DNA of 64,000 nucleotides, taken from positions 4,282,001-4,346,000 of the forward strand of contig NZ_HG938353.1 in the NCBI RefSeq assembly GCF_000731315.1, written 5' to 3'. The position numbers and the translations under genes are program-made. The notes beneath the pieces are model-generated. The model saw nothing but the letters and a program-made list of their open reading frames with translations, did not search any database and was not told the DNA's origin. The DNA comes from Neorhizobium galegae bv. orientalis str. HAMBI 540. Its GTDB lineage: Bacteria > Pseudomonadota > Alphaproteobacteria > Rhizobiales > Rhizobiaceae. Shown in pieces: positions 42,827 through 51,898 of the stretch. Position 1 is the first letter of the stretch. Each line of letters begins with the position of its first letter.

Positions 42827-43834
42827 ATGAGCCGAGACGCCCTGAAAACCCTGTTCCACCCCTTCGACACCGAGGCTGTTCCGATGCCCGGCGAAGGAGA
42901 GCGTGTGCTCTTCCTGGGCGCCGAGGCAGGCAATGCCTTGCCGGAGGGGTTTGCGGCCGAGATCACTGCGGTGCAGCCGTTCCGGCCGCTGTTCCGGGCC
43001 TTGCGCGAAGGCGCCTTTCCGGAGGCCGAGGGCGAGGGTTATGACTTTGGGCTGGTGCTCTGCGGCAAACATCGCGGCGAGAACGAGAACCGTGTCGCCG
43101 AGGCTCTTGAGCGCGTCAGAACGGGCGGCGTCATCATTGTGGCCGGCGGTAAGGAAGATGGCATCCAGCCGCTCCGCAACACGCTGCTGAAGCTTGGCAT
43201 CGAACTCGACTACACCCCGAAATATCACGGCGTCGCCATATGGTTCGCCAGGCCCGCCAATGCCGATGCGGCGATCAAGGCGCTGAAGAAGTCGACCGTG
43301 GTGATCGACGCGCGGTTCGAGGCAGCACCCGGTATGTTCTCCCACGAGCGCGTGGATGCGGGCTCGGAACTGCTCGCAGGCCGTCTGCCGACCGATTTCG
43401 ACGGCAACGCCGCCGACTTCGGCGCCGGCTGGGGTTATCTCTCGGTGATGCTGGCGGAAAAGTCGAAGCGCGTAAACCGCATCGATCTCTTCGAAGCCGA
43501 TTACCAGGCACTGGAATTTGCCAAGCGCAACATCGCGCGCAATTGCCCGGATCTCAACGCCCGCTTCTATTGGCAGGACCTCGGTGCCGAGCCGCCGAAG
43601 GAAAAATACGACCTCGTCATCATGAACCCGCCTTTCCATGAGGCGCAGGCGACGGACCCGGAACTCGGCAAGACGATGATCCGCACTGCGACGGCTGCGC
43701 TCAAGAACGGCGGACGGCTGATGCTGGTCGCCAATCGCGGCCTCACCTACGAGCCCGTCCTGGCGGAAGGTTTCCGCGAAAGCGGCGAGACTTGCCGCAA
43801 CGCCCGCTTTAAGGTTCTATGGGCGAAGAAATAG
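42827..43834 (+). CDS. rsmC: Class I SAM-dependent methyltransferase, RsmC/RlmG-like
   Basis: Probable 16S rRNA guanine-N2 methyltransferase. 335 residues in two methyltransferase-like halves; the C-terminal half has the SAM site DFGAGWGYLSVML and catalytic NPPF in VIMNPPFHEA, as in RsmC. I used the ATG at 42827; a longer reading from 42758 runs through the pnp terminator. Located beyond that terminator, so it has its own promoter. RlmG is a close alternative. Confidence 0.85.
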   Translation: MSRDALKTLFHPFDTEAVPMPGEGERVLFLGAEAGNALPEGFAAEITAVQPFRPLFRALREGAFPEAEGEGYDFGLVLCGKHRGENENRVAEALERVRTGGVIIVAGGKEDGIQPLRNTLLKLGIELDYTPKYHGVAIWFARPANADAAIKALKKSTVVIDARFEAAPGMFSHERVDAGSELLAGRLPTDFDGNAADFGAGWGYLSVMLAEKSKRVNRIDLFEADYQALEFAKRNIARNCPDLNARFYWQDLGAEPPKEKYDLVIMNPPFHEAQATDPELGKTMIRTATAALKNGGRLMLVANRGLTYEPVLAEGFRESGETCRNARFKVLWAKK

Positions 43835-43851
43835 GCTGCTGAAGGAGCGAT

Positions 43852-44433
43852 ATGCTCGATCGAGATCCGATTGTCATTGCCGATGCAGGGCCGTTAATCC
43901 GCTTGGCGGCGGCCGGTCTTCTGGACGCCATGCGGCTCACCAACCGGAGAATCGTCATCGTCGATCGGATCGAGGAAGAGGTCTGCAGTGATCTCTCCAA
44001 ACCCTATGCGCGGGAAATCCAGGCTTGGATGATGTCCATGAATGGGGCGATCGAACATGCGGAGACGTTGGAGGGCATTGCGATCGCTACATTGCGGGAA
44101 CGCGCCACAACGTCGGAAGCCCAGGACAAACTCAAGCGGGCACTGAGGAACAGCGGCGAACGCGCCATTCGCGAATACATCGAAACGATGGACCCGCAGG
44201 ATACGGATGAGGCACTGGTCCTCTATGAGGACGGCGCCGTTCCGAATCTCATGGCAGCAGCAACGGTTCCGATGACACTTGTGACGACACGCGCCTTCGT
44301 CAGGGAAATCGAAGAGCGTGGCTACAATCTCGATGCGGTTCAGGCGCTGGAAGCCGTTCCATACAATCTGAAGCCCGCCATACGCACCGTTATCGACACG
44401 AACAACGGGCCTCCCGAAAGCTTCCCCAAATAG
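43852..44433 (+). CDS. PIN-domain-like protein of unknown function
   Basis: 193 residues. The N-terminus VIADAGPLIRLAAAG and later DTDEALVLYEDGAV look like the acidic motifs of PIN ribonuclease folds. It starts 17 bases after rsmC on the same strand and ends 3 bases from the convergent fabI. No antitoxin-sized partner gene is present next to it, so a VapC-type toxin pair is not supported. Function unknown. Confidence 0.6.
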   Translation: MLDRDPIVIADAGPLIRLAAAGLLDAMRLTNRRIVIVDRIEEEVCSDLSKPYAREIQAWMMSMNGAIEHAETLEGIAIATLRERATTSEAQDKLKRALRNSGERAIREYIETMDPQDTDEALVLYEDGAVPNLMAAATVPMTLVTTRAFVREIEERGYNLDAVQALEAVPYNLKPAIRTVIDTNNGPPESFPK

Positions 44434-44436
44434 GGC

Positions 44437-45243
44437 TTACTCCGAATCCGCGTTCCGCAGCCGGTCGAGGCTCGGCAGCGACGTGATGTTGTAGCCGGCA
44501 TCCACGTAGTGGATTTCGCCGGTCACGCCGCGGGAGAGGTCCGAGAGCAGGTAGAGCGCCGAGCCGCCGATATCCTCGATGGTCGCGGTGCGGCGAAGCG
44601 GCGCGTTCTTCTGGTTCCAGGAATAGATCGCGCGGGCATCGGAAATGCCGGCGCCGGCCAGCGTGCGCACCGGGCCAGCCGAGATCGCGTTGACGCGGAT
44701 GTCGCGCGGGCCGTAATCGGCGGCGAGATAACGCACGGAGCTTTCCAGCGCTGCCTTGGCGACACCCATGACGTTGTAGTTCGGGATCACCCGCATCGAG
44801 CCGCCATAGGTGAGCGTCAGGATCGCGCCGCCATCGGTCATCAGGTCGGCCGCCCGCTTGGAGATCTCCGTGAAGGAGAAGCAGGAGATCACCATGGTGC
44901 GGCTGAAATTGTCGCGCGTCGTGTCGGCGTAGAGGCCCTTCAGCTCGTTCTTGTCGGAAAAGCCGATGGCGTGCACGACAAAGTCGAGCTTGCCCCAGCG
45001 TTCCTTGATCGCCGCGAAGGTCGCGTCCACCGAGGCGATATCCTCGACATCGCAAGGCACCACGAAATCGGAATTGAGTTCGGCTGCGAGCGGCTTGACC
45101 CGTTTGCCGAGCGCTTCGCCCTGAAAAGTGAAGGCGAGTTCGGCGCCCTGCGCTGCGACGGCTTTCGAAATCCCCCAGGCGATGGAGTGATTATTGGCGA
45201 CCCCCATGATCAGGCCGCGTTTCCCCTGCATGATTCCGGTCAT
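44437..45243 (-). CDS. fabI: Enoyl-[acyl-carrier-protein] reductase (NADH)
   Basis: Last step of each fatty-acid elongation cycle. The nucleotide motif GVANNHSIAWGISK and the catalytic pair Y156 and K163 (Y-x6-K, typical of FabI rather than ordinary SDRs) are visible. 268 residues. It follows fabB by 4 bases in a fabA-fabB-fabI operon. Confidence 0.95.
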   Translation of the reverse strand: MTGIMQGKRGLIMGVANNHSIAWGISKAVAAQGAELAFTFQGEALGKRVKPLAAELNSDFVVPCDVEDIASVDATFAAIKERWGKLDFVVHAIGFSDKNELKGLYADTTRDNFSRTMVISCFSFTEISKRAADLMTDGGAILTLTYGGSMRVIPNYNVMGVAKAALESSVRYLAADYGPRDIRVNAISAGPVRTLAGAGISDARAIYSWNQKNAPLRRTATIEDIGGSALYLLSDLSRGVTGEIHYVDAGYNITSLPSLDRLRNADSE

Positions 45244-45247
45244 GGAA

Positions 45248-46471
45248 TTACCCGTTAAAGCGCTGGAAGACGAGCGTGGCGTTGGTGCCGCCGAACCCGA
45301 AGGAATTGGAAAGAACAGTGTCGATCTTGGCGTCGTCGATCCGCTTGCGGACGATCGGCACGCCTTCGAATTCCGGGTCCAGGTTCTTGATATGGGCGCT
45401 TTCGCCGATGAAGCGTTCCTGCATCATCAGAAGTCCGTAGATCGATTCCTGCACGCCGGCGCCGCCGAGCGAATGGCCGGTCAGCGACTTGGTCGACTGG
45501 ATATGCGGGATCTTGTCACCGAAGACCTGGCGGATTGCGCCGATCTCCTTGCTGTCCCCGACCGGCGTCGAGGTGCCGTGGGTGTTTATGTAGTCGATAT
45601 CGCCCTTCACGGTCGCCAGCGCCTGGCGCATGCATCGCATCGCGCCTTCGCCCGAGGGGGCGACCATGTCGTAGCCATCCGACGTCGCGCCGTAGCCGAC
45701 GATTTCCGCATAGATCTTGGCGCCGCGAGCTTTCGCATGCTCGAGTTCTTCGAGAACCAGCACGCCGGCACCGCCGGCGATGACGAAACCGTCGCGGTCG
45801 ACGTCATAGGCGCGGGAGGCTTTGTCGGGATCGTTATTGTACTTGGTGGACATGGCGCCCATGGCGTCGAACAGGTTCGACATCGTCCAGTCGAGGTCCT
45901 CGTGGCCACCGGCGAACATCACGTCCTGCTTGCCCCACTGGATCATCTCCGCAGCGTTGCCGATGCAGTGCGCGGATGTCGAGCAGGCGGACGAGATCGA
46001 ATAGTTGACACCGTGGATCTTGAACCAGGTGGCGAGCGTCGCGGATGCCGTGGACGACATGGCCTTCGGCACGGCAAACGGGCCGATCCGCTTCGGACTA
46101 TTGTTCTTGAGCGTGATCTCGGCGGCTTCGATCAATGTGCGGGTGGACGGGCCGCCGGAGCCCATGATGATGCCGGTGCGCTCGTTCTCGCCGATATCAT
46201 TGTCTTCGAGACCGGAATCGGCGATCGCCTGTTTCATGGCGACATGGTTCCAGGCGCCGCCCTGGCTCAGGAAGCGCATCGCGCGGCGGTCGACGAGATC
46301 GGTCGGGTCGAGCGTCGGCTTGCCCCAGACCTGGCACTTGAAGCCGTGCTCAGCGAAATCGGGAGAGAAGGAAATGCCGGACTTTGCCTGACGCAAGGAT
46401 TCGGTTACTTCGGCGGCATCGCTCCCGATCGAGGACACGATACCGAGACCCGTTACAACTACCCGTCTCAT
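45248..46471 (-). CDS. fabB: Beta-ketoacyl-[acyl-carrier-protein] synthase I
   Basis: Condensing enzyme needed for unsaturated fatty acids. Catalytic C163 ([10 protein letters not shown]), the two histidines in [10 protein letters not shown] and [10 protein letters not shown], and C-terminal [10 protein letters not shown]. 407 residues. It lies between fabA and fabI; pairing with fabA identifies it as FabB rather than FabF. Confidence 0.95.
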   Translation of the reverse strand: MRRVVVTGLGIVSSIGSDAAEVTESLRQAKSGISFSPDFAEHGFKCQVWGKPTLDPTDLVDRRAMRFLSQGGAWNHVAMKQAIADSGLEDNDIGENERTGIIMGSGGPSTRTLIEAAEITLKNNSPKRIGPFAVPKAMSSTASATLATWFKIHGVNYSISSACSTSAHCIGNAAEMIQWGKQDVMFAGGHEDLDWTMSNLFDAMGAMSTKYNNDPDKASRAYDVDRDGFVIAGGAGVLVLEELEHAKARGAKIYAEIVGYGATSDGYDMVAPSGEGAMRCMRQALATVKGDIDYINTHGTSTPVGDSKEIGAIRQVFGDKIPHIQSTKSLTGHSLGGAGVQESIYGLLMMQERFIGESAHIKNLDPEFEGVPIVRKRIDDAKIDTVLSNSFGFGGTNATLVFQRFNG

Positions 46472-46518
46472 CTCATCAAAACCTTTTCTGCTTGTTCTGC
46501 TTTGGCCGCCACGCAGGA

Positions 46519-47034
46519 TCAGGCGGCCTTTTCCTTCGACAGGCCTACACGAAGGTCCGTCGCCTGGTAAATGGTTTCGCCATCCGCCTTCAGCCAGCCA
46601 TCGGCGGTGCCGAGCACCAGGCGGCCGCGCATGACGCGCTTGAAGTCGATGCCATACTCAAGCAGCTTGGTGTCCGGGCGTATCATGCCCTTGAATTTCA
46701 CTTCGCCGGTCGACAGAGCCATTCCGCGTCCGGGTTCGCCGAGCCAGCCGAGGAAAAAACCGGTCAACTGCCACATGCCGTCGAGACCAAGGCAGCCCGG
46801 CATGATGGGATTGCCTTCGAAATGGCAGGGGAAATACCAGTCGTCCGGTCGTACGTCGTACTCGGCACGGAGATAACCCTTGTCGAAAGCCCCGCCTGTT
46901 TCCGAGATATCGGTGATGCGGTGGACCATCAACATCGGCGGCAGCGGAAGCTGCGCATTGCCTGGTCCGAACAGCTCGCCATGGGCGCAAGAGAGAAGTT
47001 CTTCGTAAGAGAAGCTGGACTGCCTGGGTGCCAT
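46519..47034 (-). CDS. fabA: 3-hydroxydecanoyl-ACP dehydratase/isomerase
   Basis: Introduces the cis double bond at C10 in unsaturated fatty acid synthesis. Catalytic H71 ([13 protein letters not shown]) and D85 (LGLDGMWQL) are present. 171 residues. First gene of fabA-fabB-fabI. Divergent from irr, an arrangement seen in other Rhizobiales. Confidence 0.96.
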   Translation of the reverse strand: MAPRQSSFSYEELLSCAHGELFGPGNAQLPLPPMLMVHRITDISETGGAFDKGYLRAEYDVRPDDWYFPCHFEGNPIMPGCLGLDGMWQLTGFFLGWLGEPGRGMALSTGEVKFKGMIRPDTKLLEYGIDFKRVMRGRLVLGTADGWLKADGETIYQATDLRVGLSKEKAA

Positions 47035-47350
47035 AAATTTCCGTTCCCCCCGTTGAACCTTAGACCTTTTGTTTCAGCAGCGTATTGCAAGATCGGTCGG
47101 AATTGAAGCGTAACGATGAACTTGCGCTCCGCCTGGGGATGGCAGCCGAGCCGCTGGAACATGCGTTTGTTCTGGTCCGCATATAGGAAGCTACCGGCGC
47201 AAACCAGAGGCTTGTAGCGAAATTGCGCGTTTTTGGCGCCTTCGCGGCAGGTATCCTCCGGAAACTATTGAAACTACCGTCCGTAAAAGTTATATCGGAA
47301 AGTCAAGATACCTGATATTGGCGTGGAACGGCAGGAGTTGACGGGCAATT
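47035..47350. promoter_or_regulatory. fabA-irr divergent intergenic region
   Basis: 316 bases without a convincing gene. It must hold promoters for fabA (-) and irr (+). The clearest signal is the irr promoter candidate at 47268-47296. I could not identify a fabA promoter or an Irr-type operator with confidence. Confidence 0.5.
47268..47296 (+). promoter_or_regulatory. Candidate sigma70-type promoter for irr
   Basis: TTGAAA (47268-47273), a 17-base spacer and TATATC (47291-47296), about 54 bases before the irr ATG. Hexamers and spacing agree well with the housekeeping consensus. Confidence 0.5.
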
Positions 47351-47767
47351 ATGGCAGAAGCCATTACGGACATCGAGACGAGACTGCGCCATTGCGGCCT
47401 GCGTCCGACGCGGCAGCGTATTGCGCTTGCCGACCTGTTGTTCGCTAAGGGTGACCGCCACCTGACTGTCGAGGAACTGCACGAGGAAGCCACCTTTGCC
47501 GGCGTCCCGGTTTCGCTCGCAACCGTCTACAATACCTTGCATCAGTTCACTGAAGCCGGTCTCATCCGGGTGCTCGCCGTTGAAAGCGCCAGGACCTATT
47601 TCGACACCAACATTTCCGACCACCATCATTTCTTCGTCGAGGGCCGAAACCAGGTACTCGACATTCCGGTCAGCAATCTACAGATCGACAATCTGCCGGA
47701 GGCCCCGGAAGGCATGGAAATCGCCCATGTGGATGTGATCATCCGTCTGCGCGAAAAGAAAAGCTGA
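47351..47767 (+). CDS. irr: Iron response regulator Irr (Fur family)
   Basis: Heme-responsive regulator that represses iron-consuming functions such as heme synthesis under iron limitation. 138 residues: wing-helix LRPTRQRIALADLL and VSLATVYNTLHQFTEAGLI, then the HHH motif at 91-93 (SDHHHFFVE) that binds heme in Irr. It lacks the N-terminal GCPWHD-type heme regulatory motif of Bradyrhizobium Irr, as in Rhizobium and Agrobacterium. A classical Fur or Zur is less likely because of the HHH motif and fabA neighbour. Confidence 0.92.
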   Translation: MAEAITDIETRLRHCGLRPTRQRIALADLLFAKGDRHLTVEELHEEATFAGVPVSLATVYNTLHQFTEAGLIRVLAVESARTYFDTNISDHHHFFVEGRNQVLDIPVSNLQIDNLPEAPEGMEIAHVDVIIRLREKKS

Positions 47768-47773
47768 CGTCTC

Positions 47774-48427
47774 TCACGACCCTTTCTTTCCTTTGATCGC
47801 TTCGTCCTGGTCCCGTCCGGGACGCGGCCTGTAGCGTGGCAATGTCCAGCCATAGTGGATCGCGCCACCGCGCAGGCCGAAGGCGAGCGCCGCGCCCAGC
47901 CCCGAACTTGCGTAGACCGGCAGGCCGAGTGCATTCGCCGCCGTAAACCCGCAGGCGCCCGCGAGGGCAGCGGTGATGTATATTTCCGGCCGAAGCAGAA
48001 CCGAAGGTTCGTTGGCGAGAAGGTCGCGCAGGATGCCACCGAAGGCGGCTGTCAACGCTCCGGTGACGATCGCGATCGTCGGCGATCCGGTGGCGGCGAG
48101 ACCTTTTGCTGCACCGAGCACGCTATAGGCGGCAAGCCCGATCGCGTCGAGCCAGATCAGCAGGCGAAAGCGCCACTCCACCCGATGCGCGGTGCAGAAC
48201 ACGAAGGCGCCCGAGATGACGCAGATGAGAATATAGGTCGGGTCCAGCACCCAGAAGACCGGCGTGCGACCGAGGAGGATGTCCCTGAGCGTCCCCCCGC
48301 CGAGCCCGGTGACCGCCGCGAAAAACAGGAAGCCGACGAGGTCGAGCTGCTTTCGCGAAGCGGCAAGCGCCCCGGTCGCGGCAAAAAGCGCGATGCCGGC
48401 ATAGTCGAGTATCGTCAGCAGGGACAT
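47774..48427 (-). CDS. TRIC-family cation channel-like membrane protein (UPF0126/YicG)
   Basis: 217 residues, about seven hydrophobic segments in two similar halves, each with a GGG(T/I)xRD motif (GLGGGTLRDILLG and AFGGILRDLLA). This marks the UPF0126/TRIC family, trimeric cation channels. The substrate ion is unknown. Convergent with irr, with a gap of 6 bases. Confidence 0.85.
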   Translation of the reverse strand: MSLLTILDYAGIALFAATGALAASRKQLDLVGFLFFAAVTGLGGGTLRDILLGRTPVFWVLDPTYILICVISGAFVFCTAHRVEWRFRLLIWLDAIGLAAYSVLGAAKGLAATGSPTIAIVTGALTAAFGGILRDLLANEPSVLLRPEIYITAALAGACGFTAANALGLPVYASSGLGAALAFGLRGGAIHYGWTLPRYRPRPGRDQDEAIKGKKGS

Positions 48428-48543
48428 GTCAGACCTTGTGATCCAGCGTCGCGCAAGTGCGGGCCGTTAGCATAGCCGCCGATCGTTGCGTGCGTCATCC
48501 TTCGATGCGCGCCTTGAACAGATGAATTTGCAGAGGTTCGCCA

Positions 48544-49020
48544 GTGAAAAAGCTTTTGATCATTGTCGCGCAGGCGCTCGTCCTGATGTTTGCGCCCACA
48601 CTTGCTTTTGCTCAGCAGCCGCAGCGTTTCAGCGATCCGGAAATCTACGAGAAGGACTACTTCCGCAAGGAGTGCAAGACTGTCGATTTCGGGCCGGTCT
48701 TCATCAAGCGCTTCGACATCAACAACGACGGCATGCTCGATCTCGTTTCCAACCAATCAGAAGTAACCTGCGACGGGGTCAGGGGACCGCGTTGCGCCAG
48801 TGAAGGCTGCCGCTACAATTTTTATGTGCAGATCAAGGAAGGCGGCTACGTCATGGTCGCCACTGCCCAGCTTTATCACTACGATTTCGTTCAGTACTTC
48901 GGCAACATGGTCTTCGAATTGACGATGCATCCCCGCTTCTGCGGTCGCACCGACGCCGCGCCCTGCGAAATGCGCGTCAGGGTGCGCGGCCTTGATTTCA
49001 ATATCCTGTCAAAAAAATAG
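48544..49020 (+). CDS. Small secreted protein of unknown function with EF-hand-like loop
   Basis: 158 residues starting with GTG. A Sec signal peptide (LLIIVAQALVLMFAPTLAFA) is followed by a mature domain with six cysteines that could form disulfides. The segment FDINNDGMLDL resembles a calcium-binding EF-hand/dockerin-type loop. I do not recognise the family. Flanked by unrelated single genes, so no function is inferred. Confidence 0.7.
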   Translation: MKKLLIIVAQALVLMFAPTLAFAQQPQRFSDPEIYEKDYFRKECKTVDFGPVFIKRFDINNDGMLDLVSNQSEVTCDGVRGPRCASEGCRYNFYVQIKEGGYVMVATAQLYHYDFVQYFGNMVFELTMHPRFCGRTDAAPCEMRVRVRGLDFNILSKK

Positions 49021-49038
49021 AGTGGGCCGTGCGAGGGT

Positions 49039-49830
49039 TCAAGCCGGAAAGATCTCGCCGATCCGCCCGGTGAGATAATGGGCCATCAGGCTCATCCACT
49101 CGCGGGCTGCAGTCGTCGTCAGCTGCGCATTCAGCGCCGGCTGCGTGAAATCCAGCGACAGCCGAACGATGCCGCTGGTGCGGTAGTCGACCGGCCACGG
49201 CGTCACCTCTATGCCGGCCGCTCGGAACAGCCCCATCGCGCGCGGCATATGGAAGGCAGAGGTGATCAGCAGGCAGTTGTCGAGTCCCAGAGCCTTCAGA
49301 AGCCCGACCGTATTCACCGTATTCTCGTAGGTCGTGCGGGATGCGTTCTCCTTCACCAGTCGATCGGCCGGGATGCCGAAGGCGGAGAAGAACCGTTCCG
49401 CAGCCTGCGCCTCTCCTTCGTAGGCGCCGCTGATGGAACCGTCACCACCGGAAATCAGGATGCGTGCCTGCGGATGATTACGAGCGAGCCGCAACGCCTC
49501 CACGAACCGGTCAGCGGCCTGATTGAACTCGATGCCGCCGCGCACGGTCGTCACCTCGTTCTCGAGCACGCCGCCGAGCACGATCATGCAAGAAACCGAC
49601 TGGGGTTCCTGCATCGGCTTTGGAATGCGGCCTTCCAGCGCCTGCAGCGCCGCCGTGCCTGTCGTCGTGAAAAGCGTCACGAACAGCACCAGTGCGGTCA
49701 GCAGCGCTGCAAGGCCGCCAAGCCGGCGCCAGCCGACGACGACGAGAATCGTGGCAAGGGCGGAGAGAAGAAAAGCAAGCGAGAGGGGCTGGGCGAAGAC
49801 CCAGAAGAGTTTTGAAAGCAGGAACATCAA
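49039..49830 (-). CDS. YdcF/ElyC-family DUF218 membrane protein
   Basis: 263 residues. Two N-terminal membrane helices (about 5-60) anchor a DUF218 domain with MIVLGGVL, ARILISGGDG, ENASRTTYENT and LLITSAFHMPRAM. ElyC of E. coli in this family affects peptidoglycan/undecaprenyl carrier metabolism. Specific role unknown. A second ATG 3 bases downstream is equally possible as start. Confidence 0.85.
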   Translation of the reverse strand: MMFLLSKLFWVFAQPLSLAFLLSALATILVVVGWRRLGGLAALLTALVLFVTLFTTTGTAALQALEGRIPKPMQEPQSVSCMIVLGGVLENEVTTVRGGIEFNQAADRFVEALRLARNHPQARILISGGDGSISGAYEGEAQAAERFFSAFGIPADRLVKENASRTTYENTVNTVGLLKALGLDNCLLITSAFHMPRAMGLFRAAGIEVTPWPVDYRTSGIVRLSLDFTQPALNAQLTTTAAREWMSLMAHYLTGRIGEIFPA

Positions 49831-49845
49831 TGTCCTTCGAGACGA

Positions 49846-50562
49846 TCAGGCGCGGCGGCGGGCGGAGACGATCGGCTGCTGGAAATGCAGGTGCAGCGGG
49901 CGTGGCAGCAGTGCCGTCGCCAATGCCACCGCAAGGGCCAGAACCGAAACGATCCAGAGCGCATGGCTGCCAGCATATTTCGTCAGAAAAGCGCCCGTCA
50001 CGGCGCCGCATGCCATTCCGGTCCAGGGAACCGTCTGGATCAGCCAGCCGGTGGGGTTGCGGTCGCCGATCAGCCAGCGTCCAATGCCGCGGCCGAAGCG
50101 GGAAAGCGCGCCCGTCACATAGGTGAGGCCGATCGGCAGCCCTTCGATATGTTCGACCGTCGCGTTGATCATGCCCATCGACAGCACGATCAGATAGAAT
50201 TGCAGCCGCGGATAACCCGCATCCGGGACGGTCGAGGCGGCGGCAAGCAGGATGGAGACGCCTGCCAGCACCACGAAGGTGCGGCGCGCCGAAACCGTAT
50301 AGGCGAGCACGATGCCGAGCGCATTGCCGAGGATGAAGACCCAGAGCGCGACGAAGAGGATGATCGCATGGCTATAGTCGCCATCGGCGAAGGCGATTGC
50401 CGCGCGGGTCGTGTTGCCGGTCATGAAGGAAACGAAGTCACCCGAAAGCAGCAGGCCCACCGCATCCGTCATGCCCGCCACGAAGGAAATGGCAGCAACC
50501 AGCGCCAGACCTGTTACGGTCCGCCGCCTGCGGATGATGCGTCGTCTTCGTTCTCTGGTCAT
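49846..50562 (-). CDS. DUF1275 (YoaK-like) membrane protein
   Basis: 238 residues, about six hydrophobic segments. Family marks: SFVAGMTDAVGLLL, GDFVSFMTGNTTR, and GLPIGLTYVTGAL. The highly basic N-terminus (RERRRRIIRRRR) is cytoplasmic. I used the ATG at 50562, with AGGAAGGG upstream on the - strand; a longer reading to 50727 enters the next gene. Function of the family is unknown. Confidence 0.85.
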   Translation of the reverse strand: MTRERRRRIIRRRRTVTGLALVAAISFVAGMTDAVGLLLSGDFVSFMTGNTTRAAIAFADGDYSHAIILFVALWVFILGNALGIVLAYTVSARRTFVVLAGVSILLAAASTVPDAGYPRLQFYLIVLSMGMINATVEHIEGLPIGLTYVTGALSRFGRGIGRWLIGDRNPTGWLIQTVPWTGMACGAVTGAFLTKYAGSHALWIVSVLALAVALATALLPRPLHLHFQQPIVSARRRA

Positions 50563-50671
50563 GGAGGCCCTTCCTCCGCGTAAATCTGCGCGAATCACGC
50601 CTTCAGGCGTTGATCTAGGACAATGCCGGACAAGGAGGAAAGAAATCGCAAATCGGGCGCCAAAGCGAGTC

Positions 50672-51880
50672 CTATTGCGAGCGCAGCCACGCTTCGACGC
50701 CTCGGGCAGCAGCGCGGCCCGTCGCAAGGCAGGCGGTCAGCAGGTAACCGCCGGTCGGGGCCTCCCAATCGAGCATTTCCCCGGCGGCAAACAGGCCGGG
50801 AAGCGGCTTCAGCATGTAGTTCTGGTCGAGATCGCTCCAGGCGATGCCGCCGGCGGACGAGATCGCTTCCGCAATCGGTCGCGGGCGGACAACCGGAATG
50901 TTCAGGGCCTTGATCCGCTCCGCGAGTTCCCCAGGCGCCATGCGGTTGGCATCCGGGACAAGTTCGCGCAGCAGTACTGCCTTCACGCCCTCCAGCCCTG
51001 CTCCCTTTCGCAGGCGGTTGGAGAAGCTCGCCTTCGCGTCCTGGCGGGCAAGGTCGCGAACCAGACGCTCCATCGTGCGGCCGGGCGCGAGGTCGACGGC
51101 CAATGTCGCCTGGCCTTGCGCAAGAAGCCGGTTCCGAAGCGCTGCGGAATGGGCATAGACGAGGCTGCCTTCGATCCCGTGCCCGGAGGCCACGAATTCG
51201 CCCTGGAACGTGCCGGCGTCGGACGTGGTCGAAACAGATTTCAGCGGCTCGCCGGCGAAACGCTCGCGAAACGCCTCGCTCCAGGCGACATCGAAGCCGC
51301 AATTGGCCGGCTGCAGGTCGGCGACTTCAACGCCCTTGTCCCTCAGCCACGGCACCCAGGCGGCATCCGAGCCAAGCCGCGGCCAACTGGCGCCGCCCAG
51401 TGCCAGGAGAGCAGCATCCAGCTGACCGGTGATCGGGCCTTCCGGCGTTTCGAACCGATAGCCGTTTCCGGCAAACCCCACCCAGCGATGCCTTGTCTTG
51501 AGTGTTACGCCCTGTGCCTCCAACCGCCGCAGCCAGGCGCGCAACAGCGGCGAGGCCTTCATGACTTTGGGAAACACGCGGCCGGATGTCCCGACGAAAG
51601 TTTCGGTGCCGAGGCCCGCCGCCCAGGCCTGCACGTCGCCCGGCGTGAATGCGTCGAGGGCAGGGCGCAGGCGAGCGGAGGCAGTTCCGAATCGCTCAGC
51701 GAAACTCGAAAAATCCTCCGAATGGGTGATGTTCAACCCGGATTTCCCGGCGAGCATAAATTTCCGCCCAAAGGTCGGCATCGCCTCGTAGACCGTCACG
51801 GCATGACCGGCAGCGGAGAGAACCTCCGCCGCCATCAGCCCCGCCGGGCCACCGCCGATGATCGCGATCTGCTTCGTCAT
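50672..51880 (-). CDS. HI0933-like NAD(P)/FAD-dependent flavoprotein
   Basis: 402 residues. FAD-binding IIGGGPAGLMAAEVL at the N-terminus, KSGLNITHSEDF, and a C-terminal FAD contact (GLFAAGEMLDWEAPTGGYLL). It belongs to the HI0933/BaiN-like flavoprotein family (TIGR03862-type). The physiological substrate is not known. It stands 18 bases from the oxoprolinase gene on the same strand, perhaps cotranscribed with it. Confidence 0.85.
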   Translation of the reverse strand: MTKQIAIIGGGPAGLMAAEVLSAAGHAVTVYEAMPTFGRKFMLAGKSGLNITHSEDFSSFAERFGTASARLRPALDAFTPGDVQAWAAGLGTETFVGTSGRVFPKVMKASPLLRAWLRRLEAQGVTLKTRHRWVGFAGNGYRFETPEGPITGQLDAALLALGGASWPRLGSDAAWVPWLRDKGVEVADLQPANCGFDVAWSEAFRERFAGEPLKSVSTTSDAGTFQGEFVASGHGIEGSLVYAHSAALRNRLLAQGQATLAVDLAPGRTMERLVRDLARQDAKASFSNRLRKGAGLEGVKAVLLRELVPDANRMAPGELAERIKALNIPVVRPRPIAEAISSAGGIAWSDLDQNYMLKPLPGLFAAGEMLDWEAPTGGYLLTACLATGRAAARGVEAWLRSQ

Positions 51881-51898
51881 GCCCCTCGGTAGGACAGA

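Noticed and set aside
43852..44433. VapBC toxin-antitoxin pair
   Set aside because: Only one PIN-like gene is present. No antitoxin-sized reading frame with a ribosome site lies next to it.
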